Shown: piece by piece, positions 1 through 7,029 of the stretch
Layout: each line of letters starts with the position of its first letter
Position numbering within the stretch: position 1 is the first letter of the stretch
Assembly (NCBI GenBank): GCA_964354365.1
Contig: CAYGZM010000060.1
Location: forward strand, 1-21,394
Length of the DNA: 21,394 bases
Source of the DNA: CAYGZM01 sp964354365
GTDB taxonomy: Bacteria; Planctomycetota; Phycisphaerae; Sedimentisphaerales; Anaerobacaceae
Direction: 5' to 3'
Made by a program: the position numbers and the translations under genes
Notes under the pieces: generated by a model
What the model saw: only the letters and a program-made list of their open reading frames with translations
The model's database searches: none
What the model was told of the DNA's origin: nothing

Positions 1-407
1 TCGGCCGAATGGACGAAGCCTTTTTTATGTATTATGAAGAGGTCGATCTGTGCTATAGGATAAAACAGGCCGGCTGGCGGGTAGTGTTCACGCCGGATGC
101 GGTGATAACTCATCGCGGAGGTCGCTCGACCGACCAAATACCAGTCGAGAGACGAATGATGGCCCTGAGAAGTGTGCTGACGTTCATACGCAAACACCGC
201 GGCAAGCGCACCGCGAGCTTGTTCAATATCATATTCAAGCCGGCTGTCGTATTGTTGAACGCATATCAGTTTCTGATCGGAATCCTGGTTCTCATCTATG
301 CACTGCTCGCGTTTGACGGCAGAAAGCGAGAGGAAGCTGCAAGGAAGGTCGGCAGAGCGGCGGTTTGCCTGTTCAGGTATTCATGGCAGATACTCTTTAG
401 GTTCTGA
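1..407 (+). CDS. Glycosyltransferase family 2, C-terminal part (5' truncated by window edge)
   Basis: This is the 3' end of a GT2 (GT-A fold) glycosyltransferase. The reading frame is open to the window edge, so the nucleotide-sugar-binding half lies outside. The visible part begins with MDEAFFMYYEEVDLCYRIK, matching the family motif in which the ED-type acidic residues and following Arg form the acceptor/catalytic-base region, and continues with a GWRVVFTPDAVITHRGG strand typical of rhamnosyltransferase-like GT2 enzymes. After it comes one hydrophobic segment (about residues 75-100 from the first Met), suggesting a C-terminal membrane anchor, then a basic tail. It is the only glycan gene on the plus strand at this end. 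It converges on the next gene, and the two 3' ends overlap by 11 bp. Sugar specificity cannot be told. Confidence 0.85.
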   Translation, partial: GRMDEAFFMYYEEVDLCYRIKQAGWRVVFTPDAVITHRGGRSTDQIPVERRMMALRSVLTFIRKHRGKRTASLFNIIFKPAVVLLNAYQFLIGILVLIYALLAFDGRKREEAARKVGRAAVCLFRYSWQILFRF

Positions 408-1392
408 CATCACCGGCGCACTGAAGGATCAACGCGGCAAGCTGTTCCCCGATGACACTTACATCAAACTGTTTAACGGACTTGCCGGCGCTTTCGCCCA
501 TCTTCTTTCTCAACTGGGCGTTGTCAACCAGCCGAGATATTCTATCGACCCATTCGTCCGTACCCGATGCGAGATAACCTGTGACATTATCCTGGACGTA
601 GCCGCAGTTTACGCCGACCGGCGAGGCGACAACAGGCAGACCCGCCGAGGCATACTGCAGTATCTTGAATCCGCATTTGCCCCGCGTGAAGCGATTGTCC
701 GGCAGCGGCGCCAGACCAATGTCACTCGTGACCAAATCGTCAATCTGCGTCTGCTCGGACCATAGACACTTCTCCACGGACATCTTTTCCAGGTCGATGA
801 AATCGTTACATACCATCCTCAGAATGACGTTTTCATAGCGTGAACCAATTTTTTCGAGGGCGGGCGTGATTTCAGCCAGGTATCTGAGGGTGCTCCGACT
901 GCCAATCCATACGAGGCGGACTTTTCCGTCGTCCTTCCGAGCGGCGGCAATTCTGTAGTCGTTTATGGTCAGGCCGGTGGGCAGGACTTCGACTTCCGTG
1001 TTGAACTTGCGTGCGTGCTCGGCAAGGTATGGATTGCCGGCGATGACAAGGTCGGCCAATCCAACTGTCAGGCGAAAACGGACGGATTTTGAGAGACTGT
1101 AACGCTCGGGCGCTCCGGGTTTGTACATCACGGCGTCGTCGAAATCATATATGATTTTCCCAGCGTATCGGTGCAGCAAGGGCGCCTCGATAAGATTAAG
1201 CCTTTTCTTTTGCAGAAAGACGGCGTCGAAATTCGCGCTTCGCTTCAAGAGTCTGCACCGGGCAACCGGACCGGCAGGCAAGCGTGCAACCTCACAGTTG
1301 ATGCCGTTGCGGCGCAAAAGGTCCAAATGGACCTCAAGCCGCTGCCGAAAACTCGGCCTGGCCGGATTATTTGTCAAAACCAACAAGTTCAT
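397..1392 (-). CDS. Glycosyltransferase, GT4/group 1 type
   Basis: 331-residue GT-B-fold glycosyltransferase that should transfer a sugar from a nucleotide donor during glycan assembly in the cytoplasm. It begins with a first Rossmann strand (MNLLVLTNNPARPSFRQRL). The C-terminal donor-binding half holds DIGLAPLPDNRFTRGKCGFK followed by ILQYASAGLPVVASPVG, the usual group 1 nucleotide-sugar site, with the family's acidic residue replaced by a K-x-x-K type variant seen in related enzymes. YDFDDAVMY around residue 83 is also characteristic of this subgroup. The ATG at 1390-1392 lies inside the preceding methyltransferase gene (26-bp overlap), so the two are translationally linked. Donor and acceptor are unknown. 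Confidence 0.85.
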   Translation of the reverse strand: MNLLVLTNNPARPSFRQRLEVHLDLLRRNGINCEVARLPAGPVARCRLLKRSANFDAVFLQKKRLNLIEAPLLHRYAGKIIYDFDDAVMYKPGAPERYSLSKSVRFRLTVGLADLVIAGNPYLAEHARKFNTEVEVLPTGLTINDYRIAAARKDDGKVRLVWIGSRSTLRYLAEITPALEKIGSRYENVILRMVCNDFIDLEKMSVEKCLWSEQTQIDDLVTSDIGLAPLPDNRFTRGKCGFKILQYASAGLPVVASPVGVNCGYVQDNVTGYLASGTDEWVDRISRLVDNAQLRKKMGESAGKSVKQFDVSVIGEQLAALILQCAGDVRT

Positions 1393-2134
1393 TGCCGGAA
1401 CTCAAACTGCCTTGCGCACCATTTAACGTTCCCACCATCATAATGTTCGTGGGTGCATGGAGATACCTGTACCCTGTCAGCCAGCGAAGCGCTCCCAAAC
1501 GTGATGCGAACTTGAGCGTCTTTGCGCATACACCTCGCAAGGCATGGCCGCTCTTGCGATGCTTGGTGAAGCTGAAGTGTATCTTGCCAAATTCGTCGTC
1601 GAGCAGGCGGAAGTCGCCTTCATTTGACGTTGCAGCCAGACACTGCGCCGGCTCGAATAGCAGCTTCGGGAATAGCTCCCTGATACCCTCTGGGGTGAAC
1701 CGCCAGTAGTCATTGGGGTAAGGATGAATCCTCCAGGAGAAAGGCGCGGATATGCAGATGCTTCCGCAGGGTTTCAACAGGCCCATCAGGTTCTCAGCCA
1801 TCTTGAACGGCTCTCGGCAATGCTCGAGGACGCTGAGGCAGAAGATTGTCCCAAAACGGCGATGGCCAAGTGCTTTGTCAACTTGCTCAAAGCCTTCCGT
1901 GAGGTCCATAACGACGTCCACGCCGCGACCGTCTTGCATATCGACGCCGATGTATTCGTCCCTGGGGGCAAATAGCGCCCGCAAATCCTGGGTGCTGCCG
2001 TAATCTCTGGAGCCGACTTCGAGAAACGGGCCTTCCATTTGCTCGGCAAACCTACGAACGAAGATGAGCTGATTCACATCCCCCATTCTATGCTGTTTCC
2101 AACTGTTGACAAATCTGCAGGTTATGTTGGGCAC
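1367..2134 (-). CDS. Class I SAM-dependent methyltransferase (Methyltransf_11-like)
   Basis: Predicted SAM-dependent methyltransferase of about 255 residues, probably acting on a sugar of the glycan. Motif I is GPFLEVGSRDYG, the acidic strand-2 end is GVDMQDG, and the motif IV/post region is FCLSVLEHCREPFKMAENL. The C-terminal SAPFSWRIHPYPNDYWRFTP is a signature shared by methyltransferases in polysaccharide loci. The start is uncertain. The longest version uses GTG at 2132-2134 without a clear ribosome-binding site, and an ATG 16 codons later (2084-2086) would still leave motif I intact. The gene is in the same reading frame as the upstream glycosyltransferase, separated only by that gene's TGA and one codon. 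The substrate is not readable from sequence. Confidence 0.8.
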   Translation of the reverse strand: MPNITCRFVNSWKQHRMGDVNQLIFVRRFAEQMEGPFLEVGSRDYGSTQDLRALFAPRDEYIGVDMQDGRGVDVVMDLTEGFEQVDKALGHRRFGTIFCLSVLEHCREPFKMAENLMGLLKPCGSICISAPFSWRIHPYPNDYWRFTPEGIRELFPKLLFEPAQCLAATSNEGDFRLLDDEFGKIHFSFTKHRKSGHALRGVCAKTLKFASRLGALRWLTGYRYLHAPTNIMMVGTLNGAQGSLSSGNELVGFDK

Positions 2135-2137
2135 ACA

Positions 2138-3172
2138 TCATGATCCCGTCAACCAGGGTGCACTATAACTCCCCTTCTCAACCAAGTCGAGCAAATATCC
2201 GGCAATCTTAACGGAGTTGAATTCCTTATGGGCGTGCTCCATTCCGGCATCGGCAATTTTTTTTCTCTCAGTCTCGTGTTCAAGATACCAATCGGCCAGT
2301 TCGAAGAAATCATCAACACTCTCGAAATACCTCAGATGCCGGCCGTCTTCGAAGAGCAGGTCTCCATCGGGCATTTTCTCAGCGAGAACAAAAACGCCAC
2401 AAGCAAGGTAGTGCGTGAGCCTGTCCGAACTATAGAGTCTGGCAGGCTTGCAGGAATTCGCATTGACTCCGATTCCGGCCCCGCTAATTGCGTAGAGGTA
2501 GCTGATGCCGGCGATTTTTTCTCTTCCGCAACAACCATAGAGCGTGCAGTTTTCTCGTTTGGCCAATTCCCTGACGAGCTCTTCTCTAAGAGTATTGCCG
2601 GTTCCGGCGTGATGACCTGCCTTGCCCGTCCAGAGAATATCCGACTTCCAGTCATTCGACACTTCGTATCGCCGGTCAACATCGGGGTCGCACATATTCG
2701 GCATAAAGACACAACGCCGAATGCCGGCGTCCTTGTACACCTGCAGAAACTCGCCGTCATTTGTTGCGGTAAGTATGTCAAGCTCTTTGGCGGTCTCGAC
2801 CCTGTTCTTATGGTGTTGCGGCCAGGGGTCCCCATCGCCCCCTATGAACACCGCATTCGGAGCGGCCTGCCGCATACGCGCCACCGTCCGGGCATCCAGC
2901 ACCCTTGCGAAACTTACATAAACAATATCAGGCTTGTAGCTCCCAACCGTGGCGGCAAGAAGATCGTCAACCTTGGATTTGTAGAAAAGCGAGGCAAAAG
3001 TCTTGCTTTCGATGGGGCTGACCTGCGACAGCGTGCTGCAATAGCTGAAAAGGCGAACATCATGCCCCAGACGAATGAACCCTTTGGCCAATTTGGGCAT
3101 CTGGTCGAGGAACATCTTTATCGGCTTCAAACCGATATCAGCAACGATAAGTATTCGTTTTGCCTTGCTCAT
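2138..3172 (-). CDS. CgeB-like glycosyltransferase
   Basis: 344-residue protein resembling the CgeB/Glyco_trans_1_2 family, GT-B-like enzymes first named from a Bacillus spore-coat maturation gene. The N-terminal Rossmann strand is KRILIVADIGLKPIKMFLDQ. The C-terminal half has GVNANSCKPARLYSSDRLTH, then YLACGVFVLAE and FEDGRHLRYFESVDDFFELA, the arrangement seen in this family for binding the nucleotide donor. An AGGAGG sits 14 nt before the ATG, farther than usual, but no alternative in-frame start exists because a TAG lies just upstream. The upstream neighbour region (3173-3257) is AT-rich and carries a transposase remnant, so this gene marks the edge of the AT-rich block. Its sugar is unknown. 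Confidence 0.78.
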   Translation of the reverse strand: MSKAKRILIVADIGLKPIKMFLDQMPKLAKGFIRLGHDVRLFSYCSTLSQVSPIESKTFASLFYKSKVDDLLAATVGSYKPDIVYVSFARVLDARTVARMRQAAPNAVFIGGDGDPWPQHHKNRVETAKELDILTATNDGEFLQVYKDAGIRRCVFMPNMCDPDVDRRYEVSNDWKSDILWTGKAGHHAGTGNTLREELVRELAKRENCTLYGCCGREKIAGISYLYAISGAGIGVNANSCKPARLYSSDRLTHYLACGVFVLAEKMPDGDLLFEDGRHLRYFESVDDFFELADWYLEHETERKKIADAGMEHAHKEFNSVKIAGYLLDLVEKGSYSAPWLTGS

Positions 3173-3257
3173 CCGGGGGCTAAAGTCCTCCTATTGTCAT
3201 CGGGGTCGGCATTTTTATTCATAGGCATGTTTCTTGTTTGCATGTATTCTAATAATG

Positions 3258-3344
3258 TCATTTTTTAACAACCTTGTTAGCAAACTCGGGACCGTTGTCG
3301 CTACGTATATGATCACGTTCTCCACGAACCGCAAATACTTCATT
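3258..3344 (-). pseudogene. Transposase (integrase core) fragment, IS3-type
   Basis: Reading the minus strand from 3344 gives a 28-codon open stretch with RGERDHIRSDNGPEFANK and a TGA at 3258-3260. IRSDNGPEF is the region around the second catalytic aspartate of rve-type transposases (IS3 and relatives), so this is a fragment of such a gene. Everything upstream and downstream of that block is missing: no first Asp, no final Glu, no inverted repeats. It lies between the nucleotidyltransferase and the CgeB-like gene and overlaps the last codon of the former. The assignment rests on one short but very distinctive motif. Confidence 0.75.
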
Positions 3345-3351
3345 TTTTAAC
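3258..3351. repeat. 12-bp direct repeat bounding the transposase fragment
   Basis: The 12-mer TCATTTTTTAAC occurs perfectly at 3258-3269 and 3340-3351, 82 bp apart. On the minus strand each copy encodes the same ending (Val-Lys-Lys-stop). One copy ends the nucleotidyltransferase and the other ends the transposase remnant. The repeat is far longer than IS3-type target duplications (3-5 bp), so it looks more like a microhomology recombination junction. It is A/T-rich, so chance cannot be fully excluded. Confidence 0.7.
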
Positions 3352-4050
3352 GAGGGATTCAAGCTTGTTCAACTCTTTAATGGCCTCGTTGAAATGATCG
3401 ATATTCTCTATTCCCAGCCAATATTCTTCGATGCGATATGCGCCAATATGGCGTTTTTTTTCTAATAGCTTATTCGCAAGGTCAGGCATTGTAAAAAATG
3501 TATTATCCGGCACGAAGTCGATAACAGACGCATCTAATACATAAATTCCCGCACTCACATTAAATGCCGTACTTGGTTTTTCAACAATGCGACAAAGCTT
3601 GGCACCTTCAAGCTCTAAAACTCCAAAAGGCAACTTATGTTCGTATGTTCTATATCCAACAGTTATGCAATATTTGCCCTTCTTATGATAATTGATCATC
3701 CTTGAAAAATTTAGTTGAGTGAAAATATCACCATTCATCAAAATGAATTGTTCTCCGTCGGCAAAACAATCCCGCATTAAAGACAAAGGCCCTGCTGTAC
3801 CTAAAGGCTTTTCTTCTTCAACATATTTTACAGAAAGGCCGAATCTTGCTCCATCAGCGCAAAAGGCCTTTATCAGTTCGCCTTGATAGCCGACTGATAT
3901 AATAACTTCTGTTATGCCAAACTTTTTGAGATTCTCTATAATAATCTCAAGAATTGGTTTCTCAGCAATTGGCAATAAAGGTTTTGGAATTGAAAATGTT
4001 AAAGGCCGCAGCCTAGTACCTTTGCCGCCAGCTAGAACTACAGCTTTCAT
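3340..4050 (-). CDS. Sugar-1-phosphate nucleotidyltransferase
   Basis: 236-residue NTP_transferase enzyme that should join a sugar 1-phosphate to a nucleotide, making an activated sugar. The signature MKAVVLAGGKGTRLRPLT holds the phosphate-binding loop, followed by PKPLLPIAEKPILE. GTAGPLSLM (residues 85-93) and NGDIF (106-110, metal-binding Asp108) complete the active site. The size matches short single-domain forms (HddC/MurU-like) with no left-handed beta-helix acyltransferase domain. It follows the LegB-like dehydratase by 9 bp with a GAGGTG ribosome-binding site, so it probably supplies that enzyme's substrate. GDP- or UDP-linked products cannot be told apart. Its last codons coincide with the direct repeat, so its natural C-terminus may have been altered. 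Confidence 0.88.
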   Translation of the reverse strand: MKAVVLAGGKGTRLRPLTFSIPKPLLPIAEKPILEIIIENLKKFGITEVIISVGYQGELIKAFCADGARFGLSVKYVEEEKPLGTAGPLSLMRDCFADGEQFILMNGDIFTQLNFSRMINYHKKGKYCITVGYRTYEHKLPFGVLELEGAKLCRIVEKPSTAFNVSAGIYVLDASVIDFVPDNTFFTMPDLANKLLEKKRHIGAYRIEEYWLGIENIDHFNEAIKELNKLESLVKK

Positions 4051-4059
4051 CTATACACC

Positions 4060-5052
4060 TCACACTCTATATCTGTCAGGATCGTAAAAACCTGGATTAC
4101 TTTTAATAAAACTGATTGTCTCTTCAAGGCCATGAGTCAATGAGACCTTTGGTAACCATCCCAATACGTTTCTTGCCCGCGTATTATCCGCACACAATCT
4201 TTCCACTTCACTGTGCGCCGGACGAACCCTTTCTTTATCGTGCTCTACAACTATATCTCGTCCGACGAGCGATATTATTTTTCTTGTTAAATCTTCAATT
4301 GAAATCTCCTGCCCGGATCCAATATTAATTTCCATGCCAACTGATTTTTCCGATTCCGCTACTTTAACAAAGCCTTCTGTTGTATCTGTAACAAATGTGA
4401 AATCTCTTGTAGGAGTTGTATTACCCAATGTGAGCCTATCTTTCGTTAAAGCCTGTGAAATAATAGAAGGGATGACAGCTCTATCGGATTGACGCGGCCC
4501 ATAAGTATTGAAGGGCCTTATCAAGGCAACCGGTAAATCAAAGGATTGATAGAAGCTCAAAGCGATGGCGTCAGCGGCGATTTTACTCGCAGAATACGGA
4601 GACTGAGGTTGTTTCGGATGATCTTCATTTATCGGAACATATCTTGCCGTACCATAGACTTCGCTCGTGGAAGTTTGGACCAGTTTCTCTATACCTACAT
4701 CTCTTGCCGCCATTAATACATTCAACGTTCCAATGGTATTTGCTTCGATTACTTCCTGGGGATGTACATAGGAGTATGGGATTCCCACTAATGCGGCCAG
4801 ATTAAAAATGATCTCTACGCCATCCATCGCTTTAACTACGGTTTCCAATTCTCTAATGTCGCCATAAACAATATCCATATTTTGTCTAAGATCGTGAGAG
4901 AAATACTTAATAAAGCCCTCGTCAGCTCTTGAGGTATATCGGACAAAAGCCCTGATCTTAGCTCCGAGTCCAAAGAGACGCTCCGTAAGATGAGACCCAA
5001 TGAACCCCCCCGCGCCTGTCACCAAAACTTTCTTCCCGTCCCATGCAAACAT
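4060..5052 (-). CDS. NAD-dependent nucleotide-sugar 4,6-dehydratase, LegB-like
   Basis: 330-residue extended SDR enzyme. The NAD site is TGAGGFIGS (residues 12-20), the catalytic strand is TSTSEVYG (127-134), and Tyr153/Lys157 form the YSASK motif. The run RAFVRYTSRADEG, the segment RPFNTYGPRQSDRAVIPSII, and TPTRDFTFVTDTTEGF resemble LegB, the GDP-GlcNAc 4,6-dehydratase of legionaminic acid synthesis, more than RmlB. The family converts an NDP-hexose to a 4-keto-6-deoxy sugar. None of the other legionaminate genes (aminotransferase, acetyltransferase, synthase, CMP-transferase) is in the window, so the final sugar may differ. It is AT-rich like its neighbours and probably co-transcribed with the nucleotidyltransferase after it. 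Confidence 0.82.
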   Translation of the reverse strand: MFAWDGKKVLVTGAGGFIGSHLTERLFGLGAKIRAFVRYTSRADEGFIKYFSHDLRQNMDIVYGDIRELETVVKAMDGVEIIFNLAALVGIPYSYVHPQEVIEANTIGTLNVLMAARDVGIEKLVQTSTSEVYGTARYVPINEDHPKQPQSPYSASKIAADAIALSFYQSFDLPVALIRPFNTYGPRQSDRAVIPSIISQALTKDRLTLGNTTPTRDFTFVTDTTEGFVKVAESEKSVGMEINIGSGQEISIEDLTRKIISLVGRDIVVEHDKERVRPAHSEVERLCADNTRARNVLGWLPKVSLTHGLEETISFIKSNPGFYDPDRYRV

Positions 5053-5191
5053 TTCAAATTCCCTTTCATTCCCTAATTACCTTGTGGTCAGATGTCAGCT
5101 TTTCCAAAAGACATACAATATCACTACCCGCAGTCAAATAAAAAATTGCTTCTTCAAGGGGCATTCGCTTAGAATAAACGATTTAAGGCAC

Positions 5192-5209
5192 TAGCTTAGA
5201 TAGCTTAGA
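5192..5209. repeat. Tandem 9-bp repeat at a stop codon
   Basis: The 9-mer TAGCTTAGA is repeated head to tail (5192-5200 and 5201-5209). The second copy contains the TAA stop of the GT-D glycosyltransferase on the minus strand. The rest of the 152-bp gap to the LegB-like gene (5053-5204) is AT-rich and holds no recognisable gene or strong terminator. The repeat is probably replication slippage with no evident function. Confidence 0.6.
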
Positions 5210-6170
5210 CTATTTTTCTTATGATTTGTTTTTTGTATTCAGGGTCATCCGGATTAGAAGCATGTCTCATTTTACAATTGCGGCCCATGCTCTTTAGCTC
5301 CAGGGGCGTTTCTTTTCTTAAGAAGCATTCATATTCCTCGCTAATATGTCCAATGTCAACGGCCTGGTATCCTCTCTTGCATAAATCGTAAGCCAAAACA
5401 GTTGCCGTCGGGCCTAAAGCGGCTAGTATCAGCGCATCCGAATTGACTTTATCAAATGCCGATAAAATCTGAGCATATTTGTTAAACGCATTTTTGACGG
5501 GACAGAAGATAATACGTGATATTGATTTGGCCCCATCTAATAGATCATTAGCCACTCCGAGTCGTGCTTCTTGGCTCTCAAGTATTATTACGTCTCTGTT
5601 TTTCCATATCTCCTTTAATCTTTTAGTGTATGTGCAGCATCTCTGGTAGTATTCGTCTGTTTTGTTGAAATTCAAATAGTACCTGTTAAAAAACGCATTG
5701 TAGTAAACACGGTTCATATTGAGATAAGAATATGTCATTTGGCGCTTTTTAGACATATATTTTCTCCAGAACTTTCTTGTGTAAGGCACATAACAATCCA
5801 ACGAGCCAAAACAATCAGGTAAGCCAATCAGTAAATTCGGGAGATCTGACGAGATTACTTCTTTCAGTCTGTCGGCCAGGTCTTCACAGGGGTCGTGGAA
5901 AGATATTCTACTGTAGTTCATACAAGCGAACTCTCCGTCCCCAAAACGAGATATAGAACATTTGTCCCTTATAATCTTGTCCAGCGTCTCGTCTATACTT
6001 TTTATTTTTGGTATCTGAACACTTAAACTATTGCATATAATTTTATCATAAATTTCATAAGGCAAATTATTCACCTTATGCTGCAGCTCTTCAAGCTGCT
6101 TGTCTTTTTTGCCCGAGTGAAACAATCTGTGTTCGAGCCTATTTAGTTCTTTTTTTATTTTTCCCAGCAT
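5205..6170 (-). CDS. GT-D fold glycosyltransferase (DUF1792-like)
   Basis: 321-residue protein whose core matches the GT-D/DUF1792 family, first described as the third glucosyltransferase of Streptococcus serine-rich-repeat protein glycosylation. Signatures are CSISRFGDGEF (residues 71-81), the metal/nucleotide-binding start of the fold; VIILESQEARLGVANDLLDG; and LAALGPTATVLAYDL followed by GYQAVDIGHISEEYE. Residues 1-45 are charged and probably form a short coiled coil (KKELNRLEHRLF...). In the family this enzyme adds a hexose to an existing sugar. The ATG is preceded by an AGAGG site. The gene is AT-rich, with low-GC codon choice unlike the rml genes, consistent with acquisition from another genome. 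Donor sugar is unknown. Confidence 0.85.
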   Translation of the reverse strand: MLGKIKKELNRLEHRLFHSGKKDKQLEELQHKVNNLPYEIYDKIICNSLSVQIPKIKSIDETLDKIIRDKCSISRFGDGEFACMNYSRISFHDPCEDLADRLKEVISSDLPNLLIGLPDCFGSLDCYVPYTRKFWRKYMSKKRQMTYSYLNMNRVYYNAFFNRYYLNFNKTDEYYQRCCTYTKRLKEIWKNRDVIILESQEARLGVANDLLDGAKSISRIIFCPVKNAFNKYAQILSAFDKVNSDALILAALGPTATVLAYDLCKRGYQAVDIGHISEEYECFLRKETPLELKSMGRNCKMRHASNPDDPEYKKQIIRKIV

Positions 6171-6196
6171 CTTGCCTCTGTCTGAGATTTAAGCTT

Positions 6197-7027
6197 TTAG
6201 CTCATTTGTTGCATTTTAACAGCATATAAATAACCTATAATAATCTTTTTTCCCAATCCGTGTTTGACGTGTACAGCAAAACCGTTTTCGGTGAGAATTT
6301 TTACCAATCTATCAGGTTTCTCAAAATGATATTCCATAAGAACAGCATCTATCTTTCCGATTAGCTTTTGTTCATTAAGCCGTTCAAATATCTCGAACTC
6401 TGCACCCTCACAATCACATTTAACGATAATACGATGGTTTGTGTTCTCTTCAAATATAGGAGCGAGTATTTGAGCAGCATCCTTTACTTTTACCGTTTCT
6501 ATTCGTACATTCTGTTTGACAGATACGGTTTGAGTCGTGCTCATGAAGTCAGATACGGTCACAGAGTATGGTATTTCCAGAGTCGTATCTTCTTTGCCAA
6601 GTCCGCACGCAAAAGTGCGGATCTTTTTATTGAGCTCGGGGTTAAGGTCAAGATTTTTCTTTGCCAATGCAAGGGTTGGCTCGAACGGCTCAAAAGCGTA
6701 TATTCTCTTAACGTTTTCTTTTGCTGCAAAGAAAAGTGAAGCGACTGCACGGTTCATCCCTATATCAATGACAACAGAATTGTCCTTGCACCCCAAACTG
6801 TAAGCCTCATTTACGAGTATTTCTCCAATATGAGCACAGACTTTCGCATAGTCTGATATGTCGAATCTGATCCGCTCCTTCGTGAGGGCAACATCACCTT
6901 CGATTATACAACCATAATCGAGAAGCTTTTTACGGCGTTCCTTTGATTTTACCAATTTGTTTCTAATTTCTTTTCGCCTCTTTTTGCTGGGGACAAAACA
7001 GCATAAGAGATTTACCAGCATTTTCAT
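6197..7027 (-). CDS. FkbM family methyltransferase (downstream copy)
   Basis: 276-residue FkbM-type SAM methyltransferase, likely an O-methyltransferase for a sugar hydroxyl. Motif I is VVIDIGMNRAVASLFFA, followed by YAFEPFEPTLALAKKNLDLN and the family's late motif IIVKCDCEGAEFEIFERLN. The N-terminus LVNLLCCFVPSKKRRKEIRN is a short basic/hydrophobic module also present in the next gene upstream. A TTG at 7036 would extend the frame by three codons, but the ATG at 7025-7027 has an AGGAG nine nucleotides before it and begins 2 nt after the upstream stop, so I chose it. It is a tandem paralogue of the upstream gene and more AT-rich than it. The methylated position is unknown. Confidence 0.87.
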   Translation of the reverse strand: MKMLVNLLCCFVPSKKRRKEIRNKLVKSKERRKKLLDYGCIIEGDVALTKERIRFDISDYAKVCAHIGEILVNEAYSLGCKDNSVVIDIGMNRAVASLFFAAKENVKRIYAFEPFEPTLALAKKNLDLNPELNKKIRTFACGLGKEDTTLEIPYSVTVSDFMSTTQTVSVKQNVRIETVKVKDAAQILAPIFEENTNHRIIVKCDCEGAEFEIFERLNEQKLIGKIDAVLMEYHFEKPDRLVKILTENGFAVHVKHGLGKKIIIGYLYAVKMQQMS

Positions 7028-7029
7028 TA

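Noticed and set aside
2228..3268. 346-codon open frame on the plus strand opposite the CgeB-like gene
   Set aside because: It is antisense to a recognised glycosyltransferase, its protein has no recognisable domain, and its 3' end runs into the transposase scar. It is a shadow of the minus-strand codon pattern.
5110..5137. Possible promoter for the LegB-like gene (TTGACT, 16 bp, TATGTC)
   Set aside because: The -35 is good but the -10 matches only 3 of 6, and AT-rich gaps give such hits by chance.
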